A stretch of DNA of 64,000 nt, taken from assembly GCF_024764835.1 (NCBI RefSeq), contig NZ_JALIGE010000070.1:186001-250000 (forward strand), read 5' to 3'. The notes under the pieces were generated by a model that was not told where the DNA came from, searched no databases, and worked only from the letters and a program-made list of their open reading frames with translations. Numbering within the stretch: position 1 is the first letter of the stretch; every line of letters starts with the position of its first letter. Position numbers and translations under genes: made by a program. Origin of the DNA: Scandinavium hiltneri (GTDB lineage: Bacteria; Pseudomonadota; Gammaproteobacteria; Enterobacterales; Enterobacteriaceae). Below are positions 25,366 to 34,051 of the stretch, piece after piece.

Positions 25366-26652
25366 TTATGCCTTTACCATCATCAACTTACGTAATTCTG
25401 CGAAGTCGGCAGGCAGATGATGCGACAGCAGAGGCAGGTCAGCGCGGTCCGCCAGCTCTTTGGGCAGCGGCAGCTCAGTTTCAAGGATCGCTTCTACACT
25501 TTCCTTGAATTTCGCCGGGTGCGCAGTGCCAAGGAACAGGCCATACTCACCTGGATTGAGACGGTCGCGCAGTGCACGGTAGGCCACCGCCGCGTGCGGC
25601 TCAGAGGTGTAACCCAAAGTCTGCAGCTCGCGCATGGTTTCTTTGGTGGTCTCATCGTCGATAGCCGCATAGCCCAGCTCATTCAGACGCCACACTTTAC
25701 GACGGAACAGCTCTTCCACACGCGGCCAGTTATTCGGCTGACTGACGTCCATCGCGTTAGACAACGTCGCCTGCGTTGGCTTAGGTGCCCAGCTGCCATC
25801 CTGCAGGAAGCGCGGCACGGTGTCATTGGCATTGGTCGCGGCAATAAAGCGTTTCACCGGCAGGCCCAGCGATTTCGCCAGCAGGCCCGCGGTCAAATCG
25901 CCAAAGTTACCGCTTGGAACGGAAATCACGAGCTGATTACGGGCTTCCTGCGGCAGCTGCGCTACCGCTTCGAAATAGTAGCAAATCTGCGCCAGCAGGC
26001 GGCTGATGTTAATCGAGTTCGCCGAGTTCAGACCCAGCGCCACCTTCAGTTCTTCGTCATCGAAGGCCTGTTTCACCAGCGCCTGGCAGGCATCGAAGTC
26101 ACCGTCGATAGCCACAGTTTCAATGTTACCGCCGAGCGTACAGAACAGTTTTTCCTGCAGCGGACTGATTTTTCCATTCGGGTAGAGGATGACTACGCGC
26201 ACGTTTTTCAGACCGTAAAACGCATGCGCAACCGCCGCGCCAGTATCACCGGAAGTGGCGGTCAGAATGGTGACGGGTTTATCGCCGCTGATGTGCGTCA
26301 GCATTTGCGCCATAAAGCGGCCACCAAAATCTTTAAACGCCAGGGTCGGTCCGTGGAACAACTCCAGACAGCCAACGTCATCCTGCACCTGTTTCACCGG
26401 TGCCGGGAAAGCAAACGCTGCGCGAATACGGGATTCCAGCTCCTGAGGCGCAATTTCATCGCCGATAAACGCCGACAGAATTTTGGCGCTACGGGTGACG
26501 AAATCCAGCTTCAGCATCTCGTCAATTTCGGTCAGGCTGAATTCCGGCAGTTCGTGCGGAAAGAACAGCCCCTGATTTTTGCCCAATCCTTGCGTCACGG
26601 CCTGCGCGAAGCTGACCTGCTCATTATGATCTTTTAAGTTATACAGTTTCAT
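25366..26652 (-). CDS. thrC: Threonine synthase
   Basis: A 428-residue PLP enzyme that turns O-phosphohomoserine into threonine. The PLP lysine lies in PTLAFKDFGGRFM near residue 107. The phosphate-binding stretch SVPSGNFGDLTAGLLAK is present near residue 235. The length equals the E. coli protein. It is the last gene of thrLABC and starts three bases after thrB. Confidence 0.98.
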   Translation of the reverse strand: MKLYNLKDHNEQVSFAQAVTQGLGKNQGLFFPHELPEFSLTEIDEMLKLDFVTRSAKILSAFIGDEIAPQELESRIRAAFAFPAPVKQVQDDVGCLELFHGPTLAFKDFGGRFMAQMLTHISGDKPVTILTATSGDTGAAVAHAFYGLKNVRVVILYPNGKISPLQEKLFCTLGGNIETVAIDGDFDACQALVKQAFDDEELKVALGLNSANSINISRLLAQICYYFEAVAQLPQEARNQLVISVPSGNFGDLTAGLLAKSLGLPVKRFIAATNANDTVPRFLQDGSWAPKPTQATLSNAMDVSQPNNWPRVEELFRRKVWRLNELGYAAIDDETTKETMRELQTLGYTSEPHAAVAYRALRDRLNPGEYGLFLGTAHPAKFKESVEAILETELPLPKELADRADLPLLSHHLPADFAELRKLMMVKA

Positions 26653-26655
26653 TGG

Positions 26656-27585
26656 TTATCCCACTACGCGAGCGCCCGCCGTGTCCAGCCGGCAAATATG
26701 AACGAAGCCTTCCTGATTTTGCAGATAGTGTTTACTGAGCCAGTCTGCGACTCGTTGTGCGGTTTCCGGGTTATCGCACAGGGCGAACATCGTCGGGCCG
26801 GAGCCTGAAATCCCGCTGGCCAGCGCACCAATTTCCGCCACCGCCTGACGCGCTTCGCCAAAGCCTGGCAGCAGTTTGGTGCGATACGGTTCCGCAATAA
26901 CGTCTTTCATCAGTTTCGCCGCAAGCTCGGGCTGACGGCTGTAACAGGCGTGAATAAAGCCCGCCAAATGGCGGCCATGCGCGATGCAATCCTGACGGCG
27001 ATACTGCGCCGGTAGAATCGCACGCGCTTCGGCGGTTGATACCTTAATGCCCGGATACGCCAGCACCCACAGCCATTCGTCGAAGGCCGGGATTTGCTGG
27101 CTGATGATGCCGTTTTCTTCAAGCATCAGCTGGATGCCGCCGAGGAAACACGGTGCGACATTATCGTAATGCACGCTGCCGGAGATTCGTCCTTCCAGTT
27201 CACCCATCAGCGCCAGCATTTTGCCGTCGTTGAGCGGCTTGCCGCAGAATTCATTCATCGCCACCAGGGCGGCAACCACGGAGCAGGCGCTGGAGCCAAG
27301 GCCTGAACCAATCGGCATATTCTTTTCCAGGGTCATCGCGACGGGAACGGTTTTGCCAATTTCCTGGCAGAAGCGTTCCCAGCACTGATAAACGATATTT
27401 TCCCGCGGTTCCGGCGGCAGTTTGCTCGCGAAGTGGCCGACATTTTTCAGGCTGAAAGTCTCAGCCGCGACGACTTCCACGTTATCGCCCAACAGCGTGC
27501 CGTCAACCGGCGCGACCGCCGCGCCAAGCACATCAAATCCAACGCTCATATTGGCGCTGGACGCCGGGGCATAGACCTTAACCAT
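26656..27585 (-). CDS. thrB: Homoserine kinase
   Basis: A 309-residue GHMP kinase that phosphorylates homoserine. The N-terminus VKVYAPASSANMSVGFDVLG and the ATP loop PIGSGLGSSACSVVA near residue 90 are the family signatures. The third GHMP motif reads ISGSGPTMFAL. It starts one base after the thrA stop, so the two are tightly coupled. Confidence 0.98.
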   Translation of the reverse strand: MVKVYAPASSANMSVGFDVLGAAVAPVDGTLLGDNVEVVAAETFSLKNVGHFASKLPPEPRENIVYQCWERFCQEIGKTVPVAMTLEKNMPIGSGLGSSACSVVAALVAMNEFCGKPLNDGKMLALMGELEGRISGSVHYDNVAPCFLGGIQLMLEENGIISQQIPAFDEWLWVLAYPGIKVSTAEARAILPAQYRRQDCIAHGRHLAGFIHACYSRQPELAAKLMKDVIAEPYRTKLLPGFGEARQAVAEIGALASGISGSGPTMFALCDNPETAQRVADWLSKHYLQNQEGFVHICRLDTAGARVVG

Positions 27586-27586
27586 C

Positions 27587-30049
27587 TTAAACTCCTAACT
27601 TCCAGGACAGGGTGCGCAGCAAGTCGGCAAACACCCCGGCCGCAGTAACGTCGTTGCCCGCGCCATAACCACGCAGGACCAGCGGCAGCGGCTGATAATA
27701 GTGGCTGTAGAAAGCCAGCGCGTTCTCGCCGTTTTTCACTTTGTACAACGGATCGTTTCCGTCCACTTCAGCAATTTTCACGCGACACACACCATCGTCT
27801 TCGATGTTACCGACGTAGCGCAGCACTTTGCCTTCGTCCCGGGCCTGTGCGATACGCGCCGCAAATTCGTCATCGAGCTGCGGCAGTCGCGCCATAAAGC
27901 TCTCGGTGTCGCCGCTGTCATCGAAGTGATCCGGCAGTACGGATTCGACCACAATATCACTCAGTTCCAGATGGCGTCCGGTTTCACGAGCGAGGATCAG
28001 CAGCTTACGCGCCACGTCCATTCCAGAGAGATCGTCACGCGGATCAGGTTCGGTGTAGCCCATTTCGCGGGCGATGGTGGTCGCCTGCGACAGGCTCATA
28101 CCTTCGTCCAGCTTCCCGAAAATGAACGACAGTGAACCGGAGAGAATACCGGAGAATTTTTGCAGCTCATCGCCGGCATTCAACAGATTTTGCAGGTTCT
28201 CGATGACCGGCAAACCCGCGCCAACGTTGGTGTCGTACAGGAATTTGCGACGTGAACCCGCGGCCGCCTGACGCAACTCGTGATAGTAGTTCATCGACGA
28301 GGTATTCGCCTTTTTATTTGGCGTTACAACGTGGAAGCCCTCGCGCAGGAAGTCGGCGTACTGATCTGCCACCGCCTGATTGGAAGTACAATCCACAATC
28401 ACCGGGTTCAGCAGGTGATACTCTTTTGCCAGACGGATCAGGCGACCGAGATTGAAGGGTTCTTTGGCCTCAGCCAGTTCACCTTTCCAGTCTTCCAGAT
28501 TCAGGCCATGCACGTTGGTCAGAAGCGCGCGGGAGTTCGCCACGCCGCACACGCGCAGGTCAATGTGCTTGTTCTTGAGCCAGGTCTGCTGGCGTTTGAG
28601 CTGCTCCAGCAATGCACCGCCCACGCCACCTACGCCAATCACAAACACTTCAATGACCTGGTCGGTATTGAACAGCATCTGATGCGTGACACGCACACCG
28701 GTGGTGGCGTCGTCGTTATTCACCACGACGGAAATTGAACGCTCGGACGACCCTTGGGCAATCGCCACGATGTTGATATTGGCGCGGGCCAGAGCCGCAA
28801 AGAATTTGGCCGAGATACCGCGCAGAGTACGCATCCCGTCGCCGACGACGGAGATGATCGCCAGACGATCCATGATCGACAACGGCTCCAGCAGGCCCTC
28901 TTTCAGCTCCAGATAGAATTCATCTTCCATCGCCCGCTTCGCGCGGCCGCAGTCAATTTGTGGGACGCAGAAGCTGATGCTGTATTCAGAAGACGACTGG
29001 GTTATCAGTACGACGGAAATACCGGCGCGAGACATGGTGGCGAACACGCGCGCCGCCATGCCGACCATGCCTTTCATGCCAGGACCAGAGACGTTAAACA
29101 TCGCCATGTTGTTGAGGTTGGAAATCCCCTTCACTGCCAGACCATCTTCGTTATGACTGGCACCGATTAACGTGCCCGGCGCCTGCGGGTTACCGGTATT
29201 TTTAATCAGGCAGGGGATTTGAAACTGTGCGATCGGCGCGATGGTACGCGGGTGCAGCACTTTGGCACCGAAATAAGAAAGCTCCATCGCTTCCTGATAC
29301 GACATCGATTTCAGCAGGCGAGCGTCCGGTACCTGACGCGGATCGCAGGTGTAAACCCCGTCGACGTCGGTCCAGATTTCACAGCAGTCGGCGCGCAGGC
29401 ATGCAGCCAGTACTGCGGCGGAATAGTCGGAGCCGTTACGGCCCAGCACCACCAATTCGCCTTTGTCATTGCCCGCGGTAAAGCCCGCCATCAGCACCAT
29501 GTGGTCTGCCGGGATTTGGCTTGCGGCAATGCGGCGGGTGGATTCGGCGATATCGACGGTGGATTCAAGATAGTGACCAACGGCCAGTAATTTTTCGACC
29601 GGATCGATGACGCTGACCTTGTGACCACGCGCTTCGAGCAGGCCCGCCATGATCGCAATCGACAGTTTTTCGCCGCGGCAAATCAAGGACGCGTTGACGC
29701 CGTCCGGGCACTGACCAAGCAGGCTGACGCCATGCAGGACATGCTTAATGTGTGCGAATTCTTGTGCAACAAATGCGTTGAGCTGAGAGAGGGGAAAACC
29801 AGGCTGGATATCGGCCAGGCCCTGAAGCAGTTCGGCAAAAATACGTTCGGCATCGGCAATATTTGGAAGTGCATCCTGACCGCCGATGGTTTTCTCAATC
29901 ATCGCGACCAGATGGTTGGTGATTTTGGCCGGGGCAGAGAGCACGGTTGCTACCTGCCCCTGCCTGGCATTGCTTTCCAGAATATCGGCAACACGCAGAA
30001 AACGTTCTGCATTTGCCACTGATGTACCGCCGAACTTCAAGACTCGCAT
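27587..30049 (-). CDS. thrA: Bifunctional aspartokinase I / homoserine dehydrogenase I
   Basis: An 820-residue fused enzyme for the first and third steps from aspartate to threonine. The aspartokinase domain starts MRVLKFGGTSVANAERF. ACT domains in the middle bind threonine for feedback inhibition. The homoserine dehydrogenase domain has the NAD-binding FVIGVGGVGGALLEQL and the catalytic YTEPDPRDDLSGMDVARKL. The open frame begins at 30091, but the ATG at 30049 gives the exact E. coli length and start. Confidence 0.98.
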   Translation of the reverse strand: MRVLKFGGTSVANAERFLRVADILESNARQGQVATVLSAPAKITNHLVAMIEKTIGGQDALPNIADAERIFAELLQGLADIQPGFPLSQLNAFVAQEFAHIKHVLHGVSLLGQCPDGVNASLICRGEKLSIAIMAGLLEARGHKVSVIDPVEKLLAVGHYLESTVDIAESTRRIAASQIPADHMVLMAGFTAGNDKGELVVLGRNGSDYSAAVLAACLRADCCEIWTDVDGVYTCDPRQVPDARLLKSMSYQEAMELSYFGAKVLHPRTIAPIAQFQIPCLIKNTGNPQAPGTLIGASHNEDGLAVKGISNLNNMAMFNVSGPGMKGMVGMAARVFATMSRAGISVVLITQSSSEYSISFCVPQIDCGRAKRAMEDEFYLELKEGLLEPLSIMDRLAIISVVGDGMRTLRGISAKFFAALARANINIVAIAQGSSERSISVVVNNDDATTGVRVTHQMLFNTDQVIEVFVIGVGGVGGALLEQLKRQQTWLKNKHIDLRVCGVANSRALLTNVHGLNLEDWKGELAEAKEPFNLGRLIRLAKEYHLLNPVIVDCTSNQAVADQYADFLREGFHVVTPNKKANTSSMNYYHELRQAAAGSRRKFLYDTNVGAGLPVIENLQNLLNAGDELQKFSGILSGSLSFIFGKLDEGMSLSQATTIAREMGYTEPDPRDDLSGMDVARKLLILARETGRHLELSDIVVESVLPDHFDDSGDTESFMARLPQLDDEFAARIAQARDEGKVLRYVGNIEDDGVCRVKIAEVDGNDPLYKVKNGENALAFYSHYYQPLPLVLRGYGAGNDVTAAGVFADLLRTLSWKLGV

Positions 30050-30075
30050 GGTTTTTACCTCTTGATCTTTGGTCG

Positions 30076-30106
30076 AAAAAAAAGCCCGCACTGTTCAGGT
30101 GCGGGC
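30076..30106 (-). terminator. Threonine operon attenuator
   Basis: An 8-bp stem GCCCGCAC/GTGCGGGC with a seven-base loop is followed on the minus strand by eight T residues. It lies between thrL and thrA. This is the transcription attenuator controlled by ribosome stalling on the Thr/Ile codons of thrL. Confidence 0.93.
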
Positions 30107-30130
30107 TTTTTTCTGTTTTTCCTGTACGCG

Positions 30131-30199
30131 TCAGCCCGCACCGATACCTGTGGTAATGGTGGTGGTAATAATTGTTGTCATGCGGCTGATGCGAATCAT
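30131..30199 (-). CDS. thrL: thr operon leader peptide
   Basis: A 22-codon frame starting ATG at 30199 and ending TGA at 30131. It holds seven threonine and six isoleucine codons, with the core TTIITTTITT and the end GAG seen in known ThrL peptides. The start reads MIRISRM; E. coli has MKRIS. Starvation for Thr or Ile stalls the ribosome here and prevents formation of the terminator hairpin at 30076-30106. Confidence 0.93.
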   Translation of the reverse strand: MIRISRMTTIITTTITTGIGAG

Positions 30200-30246
30200 G
30201 GATGTTGTGTGCTCTGTCATTTTAATTGTCTGTCGTCTGCCTCTAT

Positions 30247-30275
30247 TGGTTAAAGTATTGGCCCTGGTATGTCAA
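30247..30275 (-). promoter_or_regulatory. Promoter of the thr operon
   Basis: On the minus strand TTGACA (30275-30270) and TAACCA (30252-30247) are 17 bases apart. The flanking ATACTTTAACCAAT sequence matches the E. coli thr promoter layout. The remaining gap to 30408 shows no further gene. Confidence 0.7.
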
Positions 30276-30408
30276 CGAATTTTTACATTCGCCCCTATTT
30301 GTCACACCATTAGCCTGCGCCAGAAAAATGTCGTTCCTAGTCACGCATTACCTGGTAAAAAAGCCTATGACAGAGTATTAATCCATAACAAAAACGCACA
30401 ACAGCAGT

Positions 30409-31095
30409 TTAATCGGCAATATTTTTTTCGATATCATGCAGTAATCGATGCAACATTGCGGTGTCTCGCTGCCCGAGAAGACCAATTCGCTGCTGAAGCC
30501 AGTCGGCCAGTTTGACGTCATCCGCGACCTGTAATTTGGTCAGTAACGACATTGCACGTGCGCGTAACGCCTGAAGTTGGTTTTCGTTATTTTCGGCAAC
30601 AGGAGGCGTCGGCATTTGTGTTAACGCCGAAAGCTGATAGCAGAACACCATCACCGCCTGGCCGAGATTCAACGACGGGTAATCTGCAACCATCGGTACG
30701 CCGGTGAGGATATCAGCCAGCGCCAGTTCATCGTTGGTCAGCCCGGAATCTTCGCGACCAAACACCAGCGCCGCGTGGCCCATCCACTGTGATTTTTCCT
30801 GGAGGATAGGCACCAGTTCCTGGGGCGTAGCGTAATAGTGGAAGCGAGCGCGACTGCGGGCGGTAGTCGCAATGGTAAAATCAACATCGTGGAGTGCGTC
30901 AGCAAGCGTCGGAAAGGTTTGGATATTTTCAAGTATCTCACCTGACCCGTGTGCGACCCACTTTGCCGCAGGCTCCAGGTGCGCCTGACTGTCGACAATT
31001 CGCATTTCTGTGAATCCCATGGTCTTCATTGCCCGGGCCGCAGCGCCGATATTTTCGGCTCTTGCTGGTGAAACCAGCACTATTGATAAGCGCAT
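30409..31095 (-). CDS. lasT: tRNA/rRNA methyltransferase, TrmH (SPOUT) family, LasT/YjtD
   Basis: A 228-residue SPOUT-fold methyltransferase related to TrmJ. It has VSPARAENIGAAARAMKTMG at the start, ALVFGREDSGLTNDELALAD near residue 110 and PSLNLGQAVMV near residue 145, the three SAM-knot motifs. The frame is open to 31140, but the ATG at 31095 matches the E. coli start and length. Its target RNA base is not known. It lies between thrL and yjjY on the same strand. Confidence 0.92.
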   Translation of the reverse strand: MRLSIVLVSPARAENIGAAARAMKTMGFTEMRIVDSQAHLEPAAKWVAHGSGEILENIQTFPTLADALHDVDFTIATTARSRARFHYYATPQELVPILQEKSQWMGHAALVFGREDSGLTNDELALADILTGVPMVADYPSLNLGQAVMVFCYQLSALTQMPTPPVAENNENQLQALRARAMSLLTKLQVADDVKLADWLQQRIGLLGQRDTAMLHRLLHDIEKNIAD

Positions 31096-31439
31096 GTAAT
31101 CTTCTCTTTTTTGCTCTGTCACAACCACAATGTGATGCACATCATCATATTGCGCGTCGCGAATTTACTTAATTGCAACAAAAAACGCTGAAAGGGTGTT
31201 TCTTAACACATCAATAAGGCTAAACTATTACCCACAAATCCCCCCATAAGGCATGTTAACAGAACCTCTATATCCTTATGTTATACTAGGGTATTTCAAA
31301 CGGGATTGACGCTCATCTTTTGGATTCATTTTGCTAATCAGTTCATTCATGCAATTACATTGGTTGTTGTAAAATTGTGACAAACGCTAGCATTTAGATG
31401 CAAGGATTTCACAAGACTGTTAACGTGCTACAATTGAAC

Positions 31440-31453
31440 TTGATATATGTCAA
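31440..31453. promoter_or_regulatory. FNR-box-like site upstream of arcA
   Basis: TTGATATATGTCAA matches the FNR consensus TTGAT-N4-ATCAA with one mismatch. E. coli arcA is known to be activated by FNR under anaerobiosis. The site is about 280 bases before the arcA start. The 31141-31494 gap otherwise shows no gene; it carries the AT-rich promoter region of arcA. Confidence 0.55.
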
Positions 31454-31494
31454 CGAAGCGTAGTTTTATTGGGTATCAGCCATCTCTGAGCCTG

Positions 31495-31635
31495 TTATGT
31501 TGCTGTTAAAATGGTTAGGATGACAGCCGTTTTTGACACTGTCGGGTCCAGAGGGAAAGTACCCACGACCAAGCTAATGATGTTGTTGACGTTGATGGAA
31601 AGTGCATCAAGAACGCAATTACGTACTTTAGTCAT
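31495..31635 (-). CDS. yjjY: Small conserved protein YjjY, antisense to the arcA leader
   Basis: A 46-codon frame from ATG at 31635 to TAA at 31495. The peptide begins MTKVRNCVLDALSINVNN and ends ILTILTAT, almost identical to E. coli YjjY. It lies on the strand opposite the long arcA 5' leader. The near-perfect conservation could reflect selection on the protein, on the arcA leader RNA, or on both. Function is unknown. Confidence 0.75.
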   Translation of the reverse strand: MTKVRNCVLDALSINVNNIISLVVGTFPLDPTVSKTAVILTILTAT

Positions 31636-31731
31636 GTTATGCCGGTCATGTTAATTTTCGACATGCATCAGGCGGGTCAGGGACTTTTGTACTTCCTGTT
31701 TCGATTTTAGTTGGCAATTTAGGTAGCAAAC

Positions 31732-32448
31732 ATGCAGACCCCGCACATTCTTATCGTTGAAGACGAGTTGGTAACACGCAACACGTTAAAAAGTATTTTC
31801 GAAGCAGAAGGTTACGATGTGTTCGAAGCCACCGATGGCGCGGAAATGCATCAGATCCTATCTGAAAATGATATCAACCTGGTCATCATGGATATCAACC
31901 TGCCGGGCAAAAATGGCCTGCTGTTGGCACGTGAGCTGCGCGAGCAAGCTAACGTCGCTTTGATGTTTCTGACCGGACGTGACAACGAGGTGGATAAAAT
32001 CCTCGGCCTGGAAATCGGCGCTGACGATTACATCACTAAACCATTCAACCCTCGTGAACTGACTATCCGTGCGCGCAACCTGCTCTCCCGTACCATGAAT
32101 TTGGGTACCGTGAGCGAAGAACGCCGCAGCGTGGAAAGCTACAAGTTCAACGGCTGGGAACTGGACATCAACAGCCGCTCACTGGTCAGCCCGAACGGCG
32201 AACAGTATAAGCTGCCTCGCAGTGAATTCCGCGCGATGCTGCACTTCTGCGAAAACCCGGGCAAGATCCAATCCCGTGCAGAACTGCTGAAGAAGATGAC
32301 CGGCCGTGAGCTGAAGCCACACGACCGTACGGTTGACGTGACAATCCGTCGCATCCGTAAACACTTTGAATCTACGCCTGATACTCCGGAAATCATCGCG
32401 ACTATCCACGGTGAAGGTTACCGTTTCTGCGGCGAACTGCAGGAATAA
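31732..32448 (+). CDS. arcA: Two-component response regulator ArcA
   Basis: A 238-residue OmpR-family response regulator that represses aerobic respiratory genes when oxygen is low. The receiver domain has Asp54 in LVIMDINLPGKNG and the conserved lysine in DDYITKPFNPREL. The winged-helix output domain ends in GYRFCGELQE. The partner sensor ArcB is not in this window. A strong terminator shared with creA follows. Confidence 0.98.
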   Translation: MQTPHILIVEDELVTRNTLKSIFEAEGYDVFEATDGAEMHQILSENDINLVIMDINLPGKNGLLLARELREQANVALMFLTGRDNEVDKILGLEIGADDYITKPFNPRELTIRARNLLSRTMNLGTVSEERRSVESYKFNGWELDINSRSLVSPNGEQYKLPRSEFRAMLHFCENPGKIQSRAELLKKMTGRELKPHDRTVDVTIRRIRKHFESTPDTPEIIATIHGEGYRFCGELQE

Positions 32449-32465
32449 TCGGTTTCTCAGTGCAT

Positions 32466-32496
32466 AAAAAAACGGCGCTTTCGCGCCGTTTTTTTC
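32466..32496. terminator. Bidirectional terminator between arcA and creA
   Basis: The stem AACGGCGC / GCGCCGTT has a TTTC loop, flanked by A and T runs on both sides, between two convergent genes. Confidence 0.92.
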
Positions 32497-32501
32497 GCCT
32501 G

Positions 32502-32975
32502 TTATTCCTTCCAGGGCATGATCGGCACCGCGCTTATCGCGTTTTTCGGTGAGCCATCGACCACTTTGTCGGAATAGGTCAGATACACCAGCGCATTACG
32601 TTTGGCATCGTAGAAACGCACGACCTGCAGTTTCTTGAAGACCAGAGACGTCCGCTTCTGGAACACGACCTCTCCTTCCGTTTTGCCCTTCTTAATCTTG
32701 TCGCTGACCTCAATGTGCCCAACCTGCTGGCAGGAGATAGCCGCGTCGGAGGTATCTTCCGCAAGCCCCAGCCCGCCTTTGATGCCACCGGTTTTGGCGC
32801 GGCTGATATAGCAGGTCACGTTCTTCACATCCGGGTCATCAAAGGCCTCAACGACAATCTTATGATCCGGGCCAAACATCTTAAAGACGGTATCAACGGA
32901 ACCCACTTGTTCCGCATGCGCTGCACTGCAGGCCAACGCCAGCAGACAGCCTGTAATTAACTGCTTGTATTTCAT
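32502..32975 (-). CDS. creA: CreA family periplasmic protein
   Basis: A 157-residue exported protein of unknown function with a signal peptide ending near SAAHAEQVG. It contains the conserved DPDVKNVTCYISRAKTGGIKGGLGLAEDTSDA stretch in short segments, including VTCYISRA. The ATG at 32975 gives the E. coli length; the frame opens earlier at 33044 without a convincing start. In E. coli creBCD follow creA before arcA. Here creA converges directly on arcA, so the CreBC two-component genes are missing at this locus. Confidence 0.93.
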   Translation of the reverse strand: MKYKQLITGCLLALACSAAHAEQVGSVDTVFKMFGPDHKIVVEAFDDPDVKNVTCYISRAKTGGIKGGLGLAEDTSDAAISCQQVGHIEVSDKIKKGKTEGEVVFQKRTSLVFKKLQVVRFYDAKRNALVYLTYSDKVVDGSPKNAISAVPIMPWKE

Positions 32976-33181
32976 ATTGTTACCATTTTTGAAAAAATCA
33001 TTCGTTTTTATGCCCTTGCGCAGAATAAAATATTTATAGATCACAGCCTTACAAAAATCATGCCTATTTTGTACCTTTATCGCACTTTAGAGCAAAAAAA
33101 AACACTGAATGCTAAAACATCAAAAAATGCTATTATCCGCTACCCTAGTTACAGGCACCTGCGAAAGGATGAGGACATTAT

Positions 33182-34051
33182 ATGGATCAAGCTGGGATAA
33201 TACGTGATCTTCTTAGCTGGCTTGAAGGGCATCTCGACCAACCTTTGTCACTGGATAATGTTGCAGCAAAAGCGGGTTACTCCAAATGGCATCTACAAAG
33301 GATGTTCAAGGATGTCACCGGCCATGCTATCGGCGCCTATATTCGTGCTCGTCGCCTGTCAAAATCTGCTGTGGCTCTGCGCCTGACCGCGCGCCCGATT
33401 CTGGATATTGCCCTGCAGTACCGTTTCGATTCTCAGCAGACTTTTACCCGCGCGTTCAAGAAACAGTTTAACCTGACGCCAGCGCTTTATCGCCGCTCGC
33501 CTGACTGGAGTTCGTTCGGCATGCGTCCGCCGCTGCGCCTGGGCGAATTTACGATGCCGAAGTTTGAATTCATCACCATGCCGGACACGCACCTGGTCGG
33601 TATCACCCAGAGTTATACCTGTAAGCTGGAGGAGATTTCTGAATTCCGTCAGCAGATGCGCAGCCAGTTCTGGCGCGATTTCCTCGGCAATTCTCCGTCG
33701 ATCCCGCCGATGCTTTACGGGCTGCATGAACCGCGTCCGAGCCTTGAACGAGACGATGAGCAGGAAGTGCTGTACACCACGGCACTGACGCCTGAAATGG
33801 CCAATGGCCATCTGCAGGATGCGCATCCGGTGAAACTGGAAGGGGGTGAATACGTGATGTTCACCTACGAAGGGCTGGGAAGCGGATTGCAGGAATTTGT
33901 GCTGACCGTTTATGGCACCTGCATGCCGATGCTCGGCCTGACCCGTCGTAAGGGCCAGGACATCGAACGATTCTTCCCGCAGAAAGATGCAATGAATCAG
34001 GAACCGCCTATCCAGCTCCGCTGCGAGTACCTGATTCCGATTCGCCGCTAG
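33182..34051 (+). CDS. rob: AraC/XylS-family regulator Rob
   Basis: A 289-residue activator of the SoxS/MarA/Rob regulon (multidrug efflux, oxidative stress). The N-terminal double helix-turn-helix includes GYSKWHLQRMFKDVTGHAIGAYIRARRL. The C-terminal GyrI-like domain (from about residue 120) senses ligands such as bile salts and dipyridyl. Same length as the E. coli protein and divergent from creA, as expected. Confidence 0.97.
   Translation: MDQAGIIRDLLSWLEGHLDQPLSLDNVAAKAGYSKWHLQRMFKDVTGHAIGAYIRARRLSKSAVALRLTARPILDIALQYRFDSQQTFTRAFKKQFNLTPALYRRSPDWSSFGMRPPLRLGEFTMPKFEFITMPDTHLVGITQSYTCKLEEISEFRQQMRSQFWRDFLGNSPSIPPMLYGLHEPRPSLERDDEQEVLYTTALTPEMANGHLQDAHPVKLEGGEYVMFTYEGLGSGLQEFVLTVYGTCMPMLGLTRRKGQDIERFFPQKDAMNQEPPIQLRCEYLIPIRR

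Noticed and set aside
25417..26637. A 406-residue open frame opposite thrC
   Set aside because: Lies wholly within the well-supported thrC gene on the other strand and has a biased composition without domain features.
31125..31150. CRP-like palindrome TGTGATGCACATCA upstream of lasT/yjtD
   Set aside because: The spacing between half sites is shorter than the CRP consensus and no promoter could be aligned with it; too weak to list.
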